Positions 20,887 through 31,685 of a stretch of 64,000 bases of DNA are shown one piece after another (position 1 is the first letter of the stretch; the number at the start of each line of letters is the position of its first letter). The stretch is from Candidatus Didemnitutus mandela. Its GTDB lineage: Bacteria; Verrucomicrobiota; Verrucomicrobiia; Opitutales; Opitutaceae. The stretch covers positions 1-64,000 of the forward strand of contig NJAL01000002.1 in NCBI GenBank assembly GCA_002591725.1, given 5' to 3'. The translations under genes and the position numbers were made by a program. The notes beneath the pieces were generated by a model, which was not told where the DNA came from, did not search any database, and worked only from the letters and a program-made list of their open reading frames with translations.

Positions 20887-22119
20887 ATGTCTCCCTCCTG
20901 GAAAAATATCCGCGCCGATTTTCCGGCTCTGCACCAACAGGTGAACGGCAAGCCGCTTGTCTATCTCGACAACGCCGCCACTTCGCAAAAACCGCAGTGT
21001 GTCATTGACACACTCACGCGCTACTACACGCAAGACAACGCTAACATCCACCGTGGCATTCATGCACTCTCGATACGCGCCACTGACGCCTATGAAAAGG
21101 CCCGCAAACGAGCCCTGAAGTTTCTTAACGCCGCCTCGCCAGCCGACATCGTGTTTACCGCTGGAACCACCGACAGCGTCAACCTCGTCGCCAATTCCTG
21201 GGGCAATGAAAACCTCAAGGAGAATGACGTAATCCTTCTCACTGAGATGGAACATCACAGCAATCTCGTGCCCTGGCAGCTCCTCGCCAAACGCACGGGA
21301 GCAAAGTTACGCTTTCTGCCCGTCGTCCCTGGTGACACAGGTCTACTCGATCTCACAAAACTGTCCAAAGTACTCACACCAGAGGTGAGAATTTTCGCCT
21401 TCACACACGTCTCGAACACGCTCGGCGTTATCAATCCGGCAGCGGAGCTATGCGCCGCTGCCCGCAAAGTTGGAGCCCTCACGCTCGTCGACGCCGCGCA
21501 AAGCGCCGGCCACATTCCGCTCGACGTCCAGCAGCTCGGCTGCGATTTCTTTGTGCTCTCCGGCCACAAGATGTGCGGCCCGACCGGAATTGGCGTTCTC
21601 TATGGCCGCGCTCCGCACCTCGACAAGATGCCGCCCTACCGTGGCGGTGGCTCGATGATCAAATCCGTCAGCTATTTCGAAAGCCAGTGGGCTCCCTCGC
21701 CTGCCAAGTTCGAAGCCGGCACACCAAACATCGCGGATGCTATCGCCCTTGCCCGTGCGATGGATTATCTCGACAGCCTCGGACGTGAAGCGATAGCACA
21801 GCACGACAAAAAGCTTGCTGCCCTCGCCTATGTACGTATCATGACCGAAATCCCAGGAATCCGCATTCTCGGTCCGGCCCAGCACCGCAGCAGCGTGCTT
21901 AGCTTCGTCATCCCCGGTGCACACGCCCACGACGTAGTAACCCTAGCCGATCAGGATGGCATTGCGTTGCGCGGCGGCCATCACTGTAATCAGCCTCTGA
22001 TGCGTAAGCTCGGCCTCACTTCCACATCGCGAGCTAGCTTCTATTTTTACAACACCGAGGAAGAAGTCGAACGGTTCATCTTGTCACTAAAGCGCATCCA
22101 GAAATTCTTCCCCCTCTGA
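20887..22119 (+). CDS. sufS: SufS, group II cysteine desulfurase
   Basis: This 410-residue cytoplasmic PLP enzyme releases sulfur from cysteine as an enzyme-bound persulfide and gives alanine, feeding Fe-S cluster assembly through SufU next door. Visible marks are YLDNAATSQKP (26-36), the active-site His in EMEHHSN (about 120-126), the PLP lysine Lys228 in LSGHKMCGPTG, the RGGHHCNQP segment with catalytic Cys367, and the C-terminal SFYFYNTEEEVE. The short loop around the Cys and HHCNQP are typical of the SufS (group II) branch. Length is normal. It is preceded by sufU and a good ribosome-binding site. sufB, sufC and sufD, needed for the same pathway, are not in this window. No key residue is missing. 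Confidence 0.95.
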   Translation: MSPSWKNIRADFPALHQQVNGKPLVYLDNAATSQKPQCVIDTLTRYYTQDNANIHRGIHALSIRATDAYEKARKRALKFLNAASPADIVFTAGTTDSVNLVANSWGNENLKENDVILLTEMEHHSNLVPWQLLAKRTGAKLRFLPVVPGDTGLLDLTKLSKVLTPEVRIFAFTHVSNTLGVINPAAELCAAARKVGALTLVDAAQSAGHIPLDVQQLGCDFFVLSGHKMCGPTGIGVLYGRAPHLDKMPPYRGGGSMIKSVSYFESQWAPSPAKFEAGTPNIADAIALARAMDYLDSLGREAIAQHDKKLAALAYVRIMTEIPGIRILGPAQHRSSVLSFVIPGAHAHDVVTLADQDGIALRGGHHCNQPLMRKLGLTSTSRASFYFYNTEEEVERFILSLKRIQKFFPL

Positions 22120-25100
22120 TGCCAGGCGAACACACCGCCTGACGCCTAGTAAATCTTCAGCAGGATGACAGAACGCCAAACAAACAGAATGAGCCGATCC
22201 CAATCGCAAACCCTATGAGTCATTTTCAGAAGATCATGCCCCGGTGTTCCAATCCATAGGTGTACTTATTGTACACTTCCTCAAAATCAACTTTGAGATC
22301 CGTCACTTGCACGTACACCCATACGCGGGTGCCGAGTACGATTAAATCAACGATCAGCAGCCTATCGCTGACTTTGGTCTCGTACAAGAAAGCGACAAAA
22401 ATCGGGCAAGAAGAAAATCCGGAGCGCACACAGGGTTTAGCGCGGCATTTTGAGCCGATTTATGGCCGCGCTGGCCTCTCGCGCAATGTCGTGGCGAACG
22501 CAGCCAATATGCAGATGCAGGTGCCGTTTATCGAGAGTGACCCAGCATTTCTCCACAATGCTATTTGCGGCTCCCGGTTTCGCGGCGCAGGGACCAATCG
22601 CACACACGCCGCCACCACTGCACTCAGGAATATACGGAAAATTTTCTGACTCTCCAGCCCGCCCCCAAAAAATCGCGCACGCCAATTAGCCAGCGTGCTA
22701 CCGAGATGGGGAGCCTGGCCGTGAAACGTAGCCACATAGAGCCCAACGCAAAAGAAACCCAACGTGGGCAAAAACAGGAAATGCACATGGAGCAAAGGCT
22801 AGTTTTTATCCATGTGCAGCTTAAGATAAGCAACAGCGTTTTTTAGGTTCCGTTACGCTGCCCTTCACACGCCAAAAATCAACTCCGACCAGTCGCAAGA
22901 CCTCCAGCAGAGAAAAACCACCTCCGGTTCGTCCGCAAACGTGGCCCAGAGATTGCTCTGCCACGGCAGCGTGTATCTCCGCAGGCAGTTTGCTTATTTT
23001 TTCCGCAGCCAGCCCCGCACCTTTCCCCACGCCCTCGATGAGGTCCGCCCGTTGGTGCCCCGTTTTCGTCGTCAGTCAATCAATGCTCGTAGTGCTTTCA
23101 GTTCGGCAGCCATACGTGCGGGATTCAATTGCGTCGGGTGGAGGAAGAACCGCCCTGGTTTTCTGTGTGGAAACTAAAAATTTTCCCCTTTATTCTAACC
23201 TTCCTACAGGCGCCCCATAGTAGCTCTGGAAGTAAGTCAGCCGGGCTTTGCCAGATCTAAACTAAAATCGGCTTCGCCAAGCCATTTTTTCGCTGCATAT
23301 GCCTCTTCTCTAGTAGTTTTCTGCCAACGCTTTTCGCCGCTAATTTCACTGTTTATTAAAAATTGTGTTCGGAAATCCGGCAAGCGTTACTAAAATGACT
23401 TCTCGTTAACATTTTTATGTGCTTTCTGCGCACGAAGTCTTCCTGACCAAGACCCTTTGCAAAAGCACTGGTGTACTCGATGCTCGCGATGAACAATTAG
23501 ACCCGGATCGGCCGGTTCCAGCACTACGCCATCGATTGCATCGCAAAAAACCTGCCGGGGCTCCCGCCCGCCATCCACACAAAAACCAGGCCGCAAGACA
23601 GCGGTGATCGCCCCCGGGACAGGCCTCCTCGGGTTAGGATGCAACTGGTCCATCTCAGTCACAACGTCAACACTTACGGGAAGCAGCCCAAAAATCGGTG
23701 GGCTCAATACCGTTGGCATGGCTTACTATAAAAATCAAGCCTGAGAGATAAATCTCACGGAAGTTGACCTTATGAAATCCATAGGTCGAAATCGCCTCCT
23801 GGACCAAGGTAGGCCAGGATATTTCCACCACCCAGCTAGGAAAGAAATTCTAGGCAATTTTTCTCGGACTGGGTCTCAGCGCCGCTGCCCAGCTCCGCAT
23901 ACCAGACGAGGAGTTTCCGCAGTCGACGGACACCCTGCAGTTTATCTCCCAAATTCGCGCCCCTTCTGCTAAGCGAGATCCACTCGGGGCCGCATATCTC
24001 CGTGATCGGGCGCTGGCGGCACCGCCATCAACGCCGTCACCCAAAGACCAAGCGCATTGCGCGTTCGAATCCAGCTGGAGCGGTATCGTGTGGAAGAACC
24101 ATCGGTACGCCCATCGCCAACACCGCCTGGTGTTACTCCGCGCTAAACTATGGGCCAAACCAAATGATCTGGCTAAACAACATCGAGCTAATCTCTGGCC
24201 GCGCACCTGAAACAGATCTCCCTGCGAGATCGCTAAAGTGAAGAAGCGCTGGTTACACCACCCCGTTGTCGCCTCGCTCATAGTCGAAATGCGCAAACAG
24301 CGACACAAGCTCGCCAAACGTGTCGACTCCAACGCCATATCGCGAGTAAACACAATCAATTTCACCACCAACGTAAATCTCGAAGTGTTCGTGCCACAGC
24401 AGACAGTCGGTGGTCTAAGCTCGCATTGCAGCCATTGCGGGTCCACGGTGAAACCGATAGTGTTCAACATAGTTCACTCCTGCGCCGCGATATGCATTAC
24501 AGGTTCCGGATCGCCTAGAACCTCAACGAAAGTCTCAGCGCCTGCTTCAACTAAAAAGACATGGAATCGCTTGACGATCTCCACAGCTTCGCGGTAAATT
24601 GATTAAAAAAATGGGACAACCTCTGCCTGTATTTCCAACAAGTCACACACATCGACTGTGATAAATTCATCAGCTGCAACCTCTGCCCAATCGACTTCTT
24701 CGTCGACAACGGGAAATAGTCAATAATCTGGAGCAATTCCCAAGGGAAACTCGTCAGCGGCCTGACGGAGCCAATTTCGCCGTACCCGTGAACTCATCGC
24801 CGCGCCACCCAACTATTAGTTCTATCTCCCTGTTCCAGCCTTATCACCAGCAAATGGACCACGTCTAAGATCTGTCCCACGCTTGCTTTCAATCATTTCG
24901 TCGGCAATGTCATCGGCCGGAATATCCGGCCGGCGGAACTGAAGTGAGCCCTAGTGCCGTGGTCGAAGGCACGCAAACTGCATTCTAGGTATGGCGTAAC
25001 ACACCGCCGGGCTAGTATGCGCTAGTATTTTTCAAATACTGACAGCCTATCGGGGGAAACTTCAACCTGCTTTGTCACACCTTATCCGAAAAACATAGCA

Positions 25101-26375
25101 AACCCCATGTCGAAGCACGTGACTCAATTTCCCGTGGATTCGAAAGCGTTAAATACGCCTACAGCATTCCCAAGCTGCTCTTCGGAGATCCCCGAAAAAA
25201 TCGGCGCGCAACGTCGATTCCGACGCCATCAACACGCTACCCGACACTTGTGCAGATACCACGCCGACCAAATGTCCCATGATGGTGTCGCTCTGCAGCC
25301 AAGTTGCTCGAAAATTCGATACTATAATGATTTGTTCAACATCGTGCATGGCTGGTTCGCCAGCAACGCGTTTCTCACGAATCCAAAGGCGAAAGCCATT
25401 TTGTTCGTCAGCTCCACCCCTATTGCGAAACACATTTAGTAAGCCGGAACAAAATACAGCAAAGTCACCCAGGTCAACGGCGGATCCCAACGCTATATCG
25501 TCGTGGTGCCTAGTTCCGGTTGCCTCAAAACCCATGAAAAATCTAGCAATCGCAGCGCTCGGCTGTGCTAGCGAGCTGCCGGTTCATTCAACCGCAATCA
25601 CAGTGGCCAAAGCCGCCAACCCAATGAAGCCGTCACTAACAACCGAAGCGTCAAAGTCGCCGATATACCCAATGGATTCTTTGTCAGTGCCACGATCGTC
25701 TATCAGACACAGAACAACATGGTACTCGAGAAGGAAGAAATCTTCGGCCTGCTGCTGAAAGCTATTGGCATGGTGGTCGATCTCGATCGCCATCATCAAA
25801 CAGGCTAGAAAGTCCGCCTCCCCTTCGGCAATAGCGTCGCCGTCGCTGTCTTTGCTAATAACGACCGCGCCGCGCATGTGAAAGCCGGCGTGGTCGGTCG
25901 GCATTAGCGTCGCCGTGCCCGACACGATAGCGATGTTCGTCTTTACCAGATTGGACGGTTCCTTCTGAAAAACCTACACATCCACGAAAAAGAAATCATT
26001 CAGTTTTAGACCTAGTAAAAAGTCGTCAGCTCCAGCTAGTTCGGCGGCATCATTGCCAGGTTCGGGAAAAAATAAAACCATCACGATCGCATCATAGCTC
26101 TTCTAATAAAAAGTGGAGAAATCGTCACCGCCGACTCTCGCTACGTCGCTGACGCTGAAAGGTCAAGCGATCACCTCGACCGGGGGAAGCACCTCCACAA
26201 CCGACCGGCTGCAAAGCCGTCAACGCCACCGACCAGCAACCAAGTAACCTTTATCGATCGGCGTTCTGGTTTAAGTGCGCAAAAATTAAAACCTGTCGAA
26301 TCGAAAGCAGTTGAGCAGAACAACTCCCTCGATCAAAAGAACCAATTGGAAAGGTTTATTTATGGCAAAAAGAAA
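22120..26375. other. degraded stretch, no gene recognised
   Basis: About 4.2 kb with no family I can name. Frames near 22440-22800 (minus) are hydrophobic, and frames near 24240-24600 and 25280-25900 (plus) keep protein-like composition over 50-150 codons, but they shift and stop often. It is probably several dead genes. No RNA gene found; a GTTCGAATCC at 24066 has no tRNA fold around it. Confidence 0.4.
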
Positions 26376-27312
26376 TTAAGCTTGAGGGCGGCTTTCCCTC
26401 TGAGCAGCGAAAATAAAATCAACTACCGAAACCAAGCGAAGTCTTTTCCGGGAAAATTCCGATCTGAAGACCGTAATGTTCAAGGGGATCATCAGCTGCT
26501 GGCCAATCCTCAGGTTAGGTTCCTTGCGTTGCGCACCAAAGCGCGATTCGCTGCGACAATATTCCGCCAGTTGCTGGTTTTCCCGTAATAGTGCAATACA
26601 ATGCTCGTCAAAGTATCGCCTTTTGCGACCGTGCGCACCCACCGGACCTAACGGGCGTTCCGAATTGTTTTCTTCCGTGACAGGAGCCGACATGGTAGCC
26701 GTGGGAGCCGGTGCTTCGCGCATCGAGGCCGGAACGCCTTTCGACGCCATCTTCGCCACTGACACGGAGCCAAGTCCGGTATTAAAACCCGTGTGCGCCA
26801 TGGTCTCCAATTCAGCGATCGTCTTTTTCAGCTAGTTGTTTTCCGTTTTTAGCTTATCCATCGCAGCGATCAGGTCGACCCGCTGGTTGGAAATTTTTAG
26901 CTCCTGAATCAGAATCATCTTTGCGACGAAGTCGCACACCGACAAGCCGACCCGTTGTCTCGCCAAGTTGGCTTTGGAGCTTTTTGGCCGTAAGGATAGA
27001 TACCATTTAAAGTGATAAATCGCCGACAGCGAATCGCCGGTATATTGCATTGCTGAAAAATCAATGCTATCTCCAGGTGCGATTCTGGGGCGTCTTCACA
27101 ACGCTTCTTAAACACTTTTTTAAAAGCCGTCAAAGCTCCTTGTCTGTCCCCCTCGCCAAGAGCGACTTGCCTTTGCGATAATACGGCTCGTCGATTTCAT
27201 TAGCGTAAACAAACGAATCACTTTTCGCACAACCAGACAGCATTGTGGCAAAAGCCGCGACAAACACCCAACGTCGGAATGGAAGTAGGAACCAAAGCAA
27301 TTGAATGATCAA
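26376..27312 (-). pseudogene. lipoprotein with TPR-like repeats and a C-terminal LysM domain, broken
   Basis: Four minus-strand pieces follow one another in the right order. 27312-27130 gives a signal peptide with lipobox (AAFATMLSGC) and the mature start EIDEPYYRKGKSLLARG. 27133-26915 and 27050-26832 give TPR-like helices (KKRCEDAPESHLEIALIFQQ, then SAIYHFKWYLSLRPKS) and a coiled-coil start (DLIAAMDKLKTENN). 26810-26376 gives a Pro/Ala-rich linker and the end of a LysM domain (LLRENQQ, then NLRIGQQLMIP). The original would have been a periplasmic, membrane-anchored protein that binds peptidoglycan. At least three frame changes are needed, so it is dead. It points away from the kdsD remnant (divergent pair), and the two probably shared a promoter region. 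Confidence 0.6.
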
Positions 27313-27347
27313 AAACGACCCATAATATTGTAGCCAAGACTCTCACA

Positions 27348-28331
27348 AAACAAGCATTAGAGTTCCATCTCCGTCCAAAACCATTCTCACGCAAGCGCGT
27401 CGCTGTCTGCAAATCGAACGCGAAGCCCTCGACGTCACCGCAGAAACGCTCGGCCGGGAGTTCATCAACGCCTTTATCGAAATCGAAAAGACATTAGCTG
27501 CAAACCACAAGACCATCTTCTGTGGTATCGGGAAAAACACCAATATTGCCCAGAAACTAACGGGCACTTTTAACAGCATCGGCGCGCCAGCTTGCTTTCT
27601 AGACGCCACGCAGGCTCTGCTGCACGGTGATCTCGGCTTTGTGTTGTGTCTGGCCGGGAGCCGTCCTACTCAGCAACAGTGGAGAAACGGGGGAGATGCT
27701 GCGCCTCCTCCCTCTTTTTGGGAAATTTGGTCTCAAGACAGTCGCCCTAACCGGCGCGGCAGACAGTGAACTCGCACGCGGGTCCGACTTCCGACTGATC
27801 TACTCAGTGCCCCGGGAAGCCTGTCCCCTCGCCGTCGCGATGGTGCTGCTTGAAAGCCGCGGTTTAACCCGCGAAAACTTCGCACGTTTTCACCCAGCCG
27901 GAACGCTCGGTCTGACCTTGCTGCTATGCGTAAGGGACATCATGCGGAAGGACGATGTCTGCCCTGTTAGCCTCGACCGTCCAGGAAGCGATTTTTGCGA
28001 TGACCCACGCCAAAGCCGGAGCAGTCGCTTTGGTCGACAGCCGAGGCAAGCTGACGGGTATTTTCACCGACGGCGACTTTCGCCGCACCGCGCTGCAGGG
28101 CGGTACTGATTTTCTGTACCAACCTGTGCGCAAGACAATGACTCGCGGAGGAAAAGTCGTGGCAGTCAGCGCACCCGCAGTCGAGGCACTAAAGCTGTTT
28201 GAGGAGTTCAAGATTTCCGATCTCTTCCCCCTAGATACCAAAGGCAGACCCATCGGATACATCGATCGATGTGCAGGACCTGCCTAAGCTGAAGATGTTG
28301 TATGGAAAGCTACGCATGCTACAGCCTACAT
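27348..28331 (+). pseudogene. kdsD: KdsD/KpsF-type arabinose-5-phosphate isomerase, multiple frameshifts
   Basis: The normal enzyme turns ribulose-5-phosphate into arabinose-5-phosphate, the first step to Kdo and so to lipopolysaccharide. The pieces read in order. About 27355-27640 gives LQIEREALDVTAETL, then IFCGIGKNTNIAQK (SIS domain, sugar-phosphate site) and FLDATQALLHGDLG. 27640-27950 in the next frame gives LLSNSGETGEMLRLLP and ARFHPAGTLG, the two SIS signatures. 27955-28280 in a third frame gives the tandem CBS domains (AGAVALVDSRGKLTGIFTDG, DTKGRPIGYID). A four-base repeat (ATCGATCG) near 28262 shifts the last codons out of VQDLPKLKM. A conserved segment between PREACP and AVAMVLLE is deleted. 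At least three shifts make it non-functional. Confidence 0.8.
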
Positions 28332-28439
28332 AGTAAGCCGCGAAAGCGAGATTTTCCTTTTCCCCTCGATTGACTTTGTGGGGACTTTGGGCAACATTTT
28401 TTTTACCATACCTACGCCTTCTTTTGTCTACAAAGATAT

Positions 28440-29577
28440 GTCTCTCAGCCGACGATACCGAGTATCGGCTGCTAAACAAAGAAGGTGTCACCACCATCCC
28501 CCCATCCCCGGGGGTGTTCCAAAACGCTAAGGTTTCTCGCCCGCGGAGGCACTAGGCACTGTATGGCGATGGCGCCTCGCTCATAAACACCTGGAATAAG
28601 TGGCAACAACTTTACTGAGACCACCGGAGGCGTCGGGAAAAGATCGCTACCTCGTGGTCGGTAGCACCAACACAGAGCTGTATATGAAGATCGCCAAGTT
28701 AGCTTCGGCCAAATGTCTCGACTACCTTCCGACCACAAGCAGCGCACATAACCAGATTTTTCGCGACCTCGAAATGTGGGAAAGCCTCCCAGCTTGGGCA
28801 TCCACACAGAATTCGGTGGAAAATATTTCGCGTTCAACATGCCTGCAACTCGACTACCGCATTACGGAATGCCAGCTGCTCTGTAGGCATGAGCATCTTC
28901 TACATGCGGTGGACCACTGCATCAAAGAGAAAATTATCCGCAACGACATTTTCCTCGAAAATCTCGAATCTAATCCCGGCCAGTTCATCCCGAATAAACC
29001 ATCGAGCTTCAAGGACAACGGCACCGTCCGCGTTGACCTAAATCGCCCTATTACGGAAATCCCCGCTCCGAGCTCTCGAAGTGCCCGAACAGCGACCCAC
29101 AATTGCTTGCCAGCCGCGATGATCGCATCGCTAACACGAAGCTGGAAGAGAGCCTTGATGCCAAACAGGATCCAGCTGTTTTAAAAACTATCCGATTTAA
29201 TATGCCGGCCCAGCAAAATGCCAAACTGGCAATCGCATCGGAACCTATTGGGCCTACCACGGGAAAATGCATGAATAATTTGTGTCGATTTCCACATGCA
29301 TAAGGAAAATTTGATAGTTATATAGTTATGCTTCCAAGGGCAATAACAGCCAAAGTGGCCACTGATTCCTACAAAATCCATGCCGATTTTTATCTTGGCA
29401 GCAGCAGCGGCCTTGGCCGCATCCATTGTCCAAGATAAAAAAGTCAAACTCCTCAAATGTCCCGAGCTTGGAATGGAGCTGGTGCGAAAAATCGACGCGG
29501 AAGATTCCATTGGGTTCACCCTCGCGGGCGACAAGGAGGGCGGTTTTTCTATAGTCGGCATCTGCACTCTAAGATAA
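28440..29577 (+). pseudogene. class I (iron-sulfur) fumarase remnant
   Basis: Plus-strand pieces follow the class I fumarase order. 28450-28500 gives DDTEYRLLNKEGVTT (N-terminal). 28660-28790 gives VGSTNTELYMKIAKLASAK and LPTTSSAHNQIFRDLEM. 28805-28870 in another frame gives FGGKYFAFNMPATRLPHYG. 28950-29060 gives FLENLESNPGQFIP and VRVDLNRPITEI. 29100-29270 gives LEESLDAKQDP and IASEPIGPTTGKCMN. 29380-29577 gives KVKLLKCPELGMELVRKIDA. The stretch between the N-terminal piece and VGSTNTE is much shorter than in the family, so around 200 codons are deleted, including the part with Fe-S cysteines. The enzyme would hydrate fumarate to malate. An intact class II fumarase lies 430 bases away on the other strand. 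Confidence 0.7.
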
Positions 29578-30010
29578 CCCTGTCAGCTAGCTCGCAAACG
29601 TAAGGACAAGCCATCGTGTGTGCGGCGCACGGCGGTGTCCCCAAACAAAAATTCCCTACCACGTGCCGAACAGCATGGAACCATCGCTAAATGGTATCGC
29701 ATCGCTCGTGCACATGAGTTCCATCTTGATGTGGCTAGGTATGTCGTCGTCAACTTCCAGTGTGTAAGTAAAGTATGGATCGCGGTCGGGAATAAGCCAA
29801 CTGAGCCACGCTTCCCAAGTATGTCGGACTAAGGGATCGGCATTTTTCAATCAATATCAAACTGCAGCTGGTGCGCTGGCAGAAAACGGTTACTGTACTG
29901 TGAAAAAAATCTGCTCTTCCGAAGTTTCACCATCACCTTGCCGGTGATCTCGTAAGTGCCCTGTCCGTGCGTGCACAGAGCAACACTCGCGTAATTGGCT
30001 CCCATAAAGC
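29578..30010 (-). other. degraded stretch downstream of fumC; possible unidentified minus-strand protein remnant
   Basis: Minus-strand frames between about 29980 and 29656 read like one former protein (GQGTYEITGKVMVKLRKS, then FLPAHQLQFDID, then HTWEAWLSWLIPDRD and YTLEVDDDIPSHIKM) with one stop or shift between. I do not recognise it. It follows fumC closely on the same strand, so it may once have been in its operon. Confidence 0.3.
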
Positions 30011-31420
30011 TCAGCCTCCCCCTGCTCCAGACGAAATAGCGCCAGGTTTGTTCATCGTCAGCGATTCAAAGGCGGCATCGAGCGTTTCGGCATCGAGCAT
30101 TTTTTTCTCAAGCACGATTTCCCGCAGCATCTTCCCAGTTGTATAAGCTTCCTTCGCCACGGCCGCAGCTGCATCGTAGCCAATATGAGGGTTAAGTGCA
30201 GTAACCAGCATCAGCGACTGGTCGACAAGTTCTCGACAACGCGCAGCGTCAGCCTCGATTCCCAACACACACTTCTCGGTAAAGGTGCGCACCGCAGCGG
30301 AAAGACAGCGAATCGCTTCGTGCAAACAATGAGCAATCAACGGCAGGGTTGCGTTAAGCTCAAAATGTCCGTCACGGCCAGCAAGCTGCACCGTCTGCGT
30401 AAGCCCCTGGGTGTAAAGGCAAACCTGGATCAACATCTCGCTCATAACCGGGTTAACCTTGCCCGGCATGATCGATGAGCCAGGCTGGGTCGCCGGCAAT
30501 TTCAATTCCGCAAATCCGGCGCGAGGGCCTGATCCAAGCCAGCGAATATCGCTCGCGATTTTGCTCAACGCAGCCGTGATCGCGGCAAGCTGGCCAGCAA
30601 CTTCAACACAATCGTCCCGCGCCCCTTGTGTTTCGAAATGATTCACAGCCTCTCGAAACTTCAAGCCAGTTTCTTCCGAAATGATTCCAGCCACTTTCGC
30701 ACCGAACTCGACGTGCGTATTAAGGCCAGTGCCGACAGCGGTACCGCCAAGCGCAAGCTCAGAAAGCGTCTCTATTGCACGCCCACAACGCGCCTCGGCT
30801 TTGTGTATCTGCGCAGCATAGCCGGAAAACTCCTGCCCTAGGGTTAGCGGCGTCGCATCCATTAGGTGCGTGCGACCGATTTTTACAACGTCCCGCCAAG
30901 CATCGGCTTTTGACTCTAACCTCATAGCGAGCGCCCCCAGTGCCGGTTGCAAGTCAGTAAGAATAGCTACTGCGACGCTAACATGCAGCACGGTAGGTAT
31001 GACATCGTTGGACGACTGGCCGAGGTTGACGTCGTCATTCGGATGAAGCGGTTTCTTCGAGCCTATCGGCTGACCGGTCAGCTGACTGGCCCGGTTAGCA
31101 ATGACCTCGTTGATATTCATGTTTGTCGAGGTAGCCGAGCCAGTTTGAAAGACGTCGATCGGGAAATGTTCACCGAGCGCACCGTTGGCGATTTCGTTTG
31201 CAACCTGCTGCACCAGCTTGCCCTTCTTTGGATCGAGCAAGCCGAGAGCGACGCTAGCTCGGGCGCAGGCAGACTTCACCAACCCGAGACTACAAAGAAA
31301 CGGCGCAGGAAGTCGGTAGCCACTGACAGGAAAGTTCAAGACGGCTCGCTGTGTCGAAGCGCCGTAGAGCGCGCCATCAGGCACTTGCATTTCGCCCATC
31401 GAATCACATTCGATTCTCAT
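30011..31420 (-). CDS. fumC: FumC, class II fumarate hydratase
   Basis: This 469-residue enzyme reversibly hydrates fumarate to L-malate in the TCA cycle, in the cytoplasm, as an iron-free homotetramer. Visible marks are TGSATSTNMN (93-102), GRTHLMDATPLTLGQ (182-196, with the catalytic His), and the superfamily signature GSSIMPGKVNP (314-324, with the catalytic Ser on its mobile loop). I chose the ATG at 31420 (MRIECDSMGEMQVP) because this is where family members begin. The open frame extends 22 codons further up to 31486 but that part is unlike the family. Length is normal. The iron-sulfur isozyme next to it is a pseudogene, so this is probably the only fumarase left, at least locally. Other superfamily members (aspartase) are less likely given the RTHLMDATP and GSSIMPGKVNPV context. 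Confidence 0.95.
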   Translation of the reverse strand: MRIECDSMGEMQVPDGALYGASTQRAVLNFPVSGYRLPAPFLCSLGLVKSACARASVALGLLDPKKGKLVQQVANEIANGALGEHFPIDVFQTGSATSTNMNINEVIANRASQLTGQPIGSKKPLHPNDDVNLGQSSNDVIPTVLHVSVAVAILTDLQPALGALAMRLESKADAWRDVVKIGRTHLMDATPLTLGQEFSGYAAQIHKAEARCGRAIETLSELALGGTAVGTGLNTHVEFGAKVAGIISEETGLKFREAVNHFETQGARDDCVEVAGQLAAITAALSKIASDIRWLGSGPRAGFAELKLPATQPGSSIMPGKVNPVMSEMLIQVCLYTQGLTQTVQLAGRDGHFELNATLPLIAHCLHEAIRCLSAAVRTFTEKCVLGIEADAARCRELVDQSLMLVTALNPHIGYDAAAAVAKEAYTTGKMLREIVLEKKMLDAETLDAAFESLTMNKPGAISSGAGGG

Positions 31421-31685
31421 AATATTTATTATAGGTCGCCGCGGCGGTTTTTCAAAAATAAAAAACCAACTGTCTGAACTACTCAAAACTTAGCCAACAC
31501 TTGATTGACCTAAATGCCAAAGCTGTTGAAACTCTCGTCTACATCTGCATCGTACAGTTTACGGGAAAAGACACTCACGCGTCAGTTAGCCGATGAGGGA
31601 GCCTGCAATGGTACTAGAATAGAAAATCTTTCAAGAAATCATCTGCACGTTGAGACTAGGCGAAAACAGCCCGCGGCAGAAAAAA
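31421..31685. other. spacer between fumC and the polyprenyl synthase
   Basis: No gene recognised. Both neighbours are on the minus strand, so this should hold the fumC promoter. I could not fix its boxes. Confidence 0.3.

Noticed and set aside
24055-24090. tRNA-like GTTCGAATCC
   Set aside because: No acceptor, D or anticodon stem can be formed around it.
23850-24470. 206-codon minus-strand open frame
   Set aside because: Composition (many Arg, Ser, Cys) is that of a chance frame in GC-rich decayed DNA; no motif or signal found.
30011-31486. Longer fumC start at 31486
   Set aside because: The 22 extra residues (aromatic and basic) do not resemble the family, which begins at the ATG at 31420.
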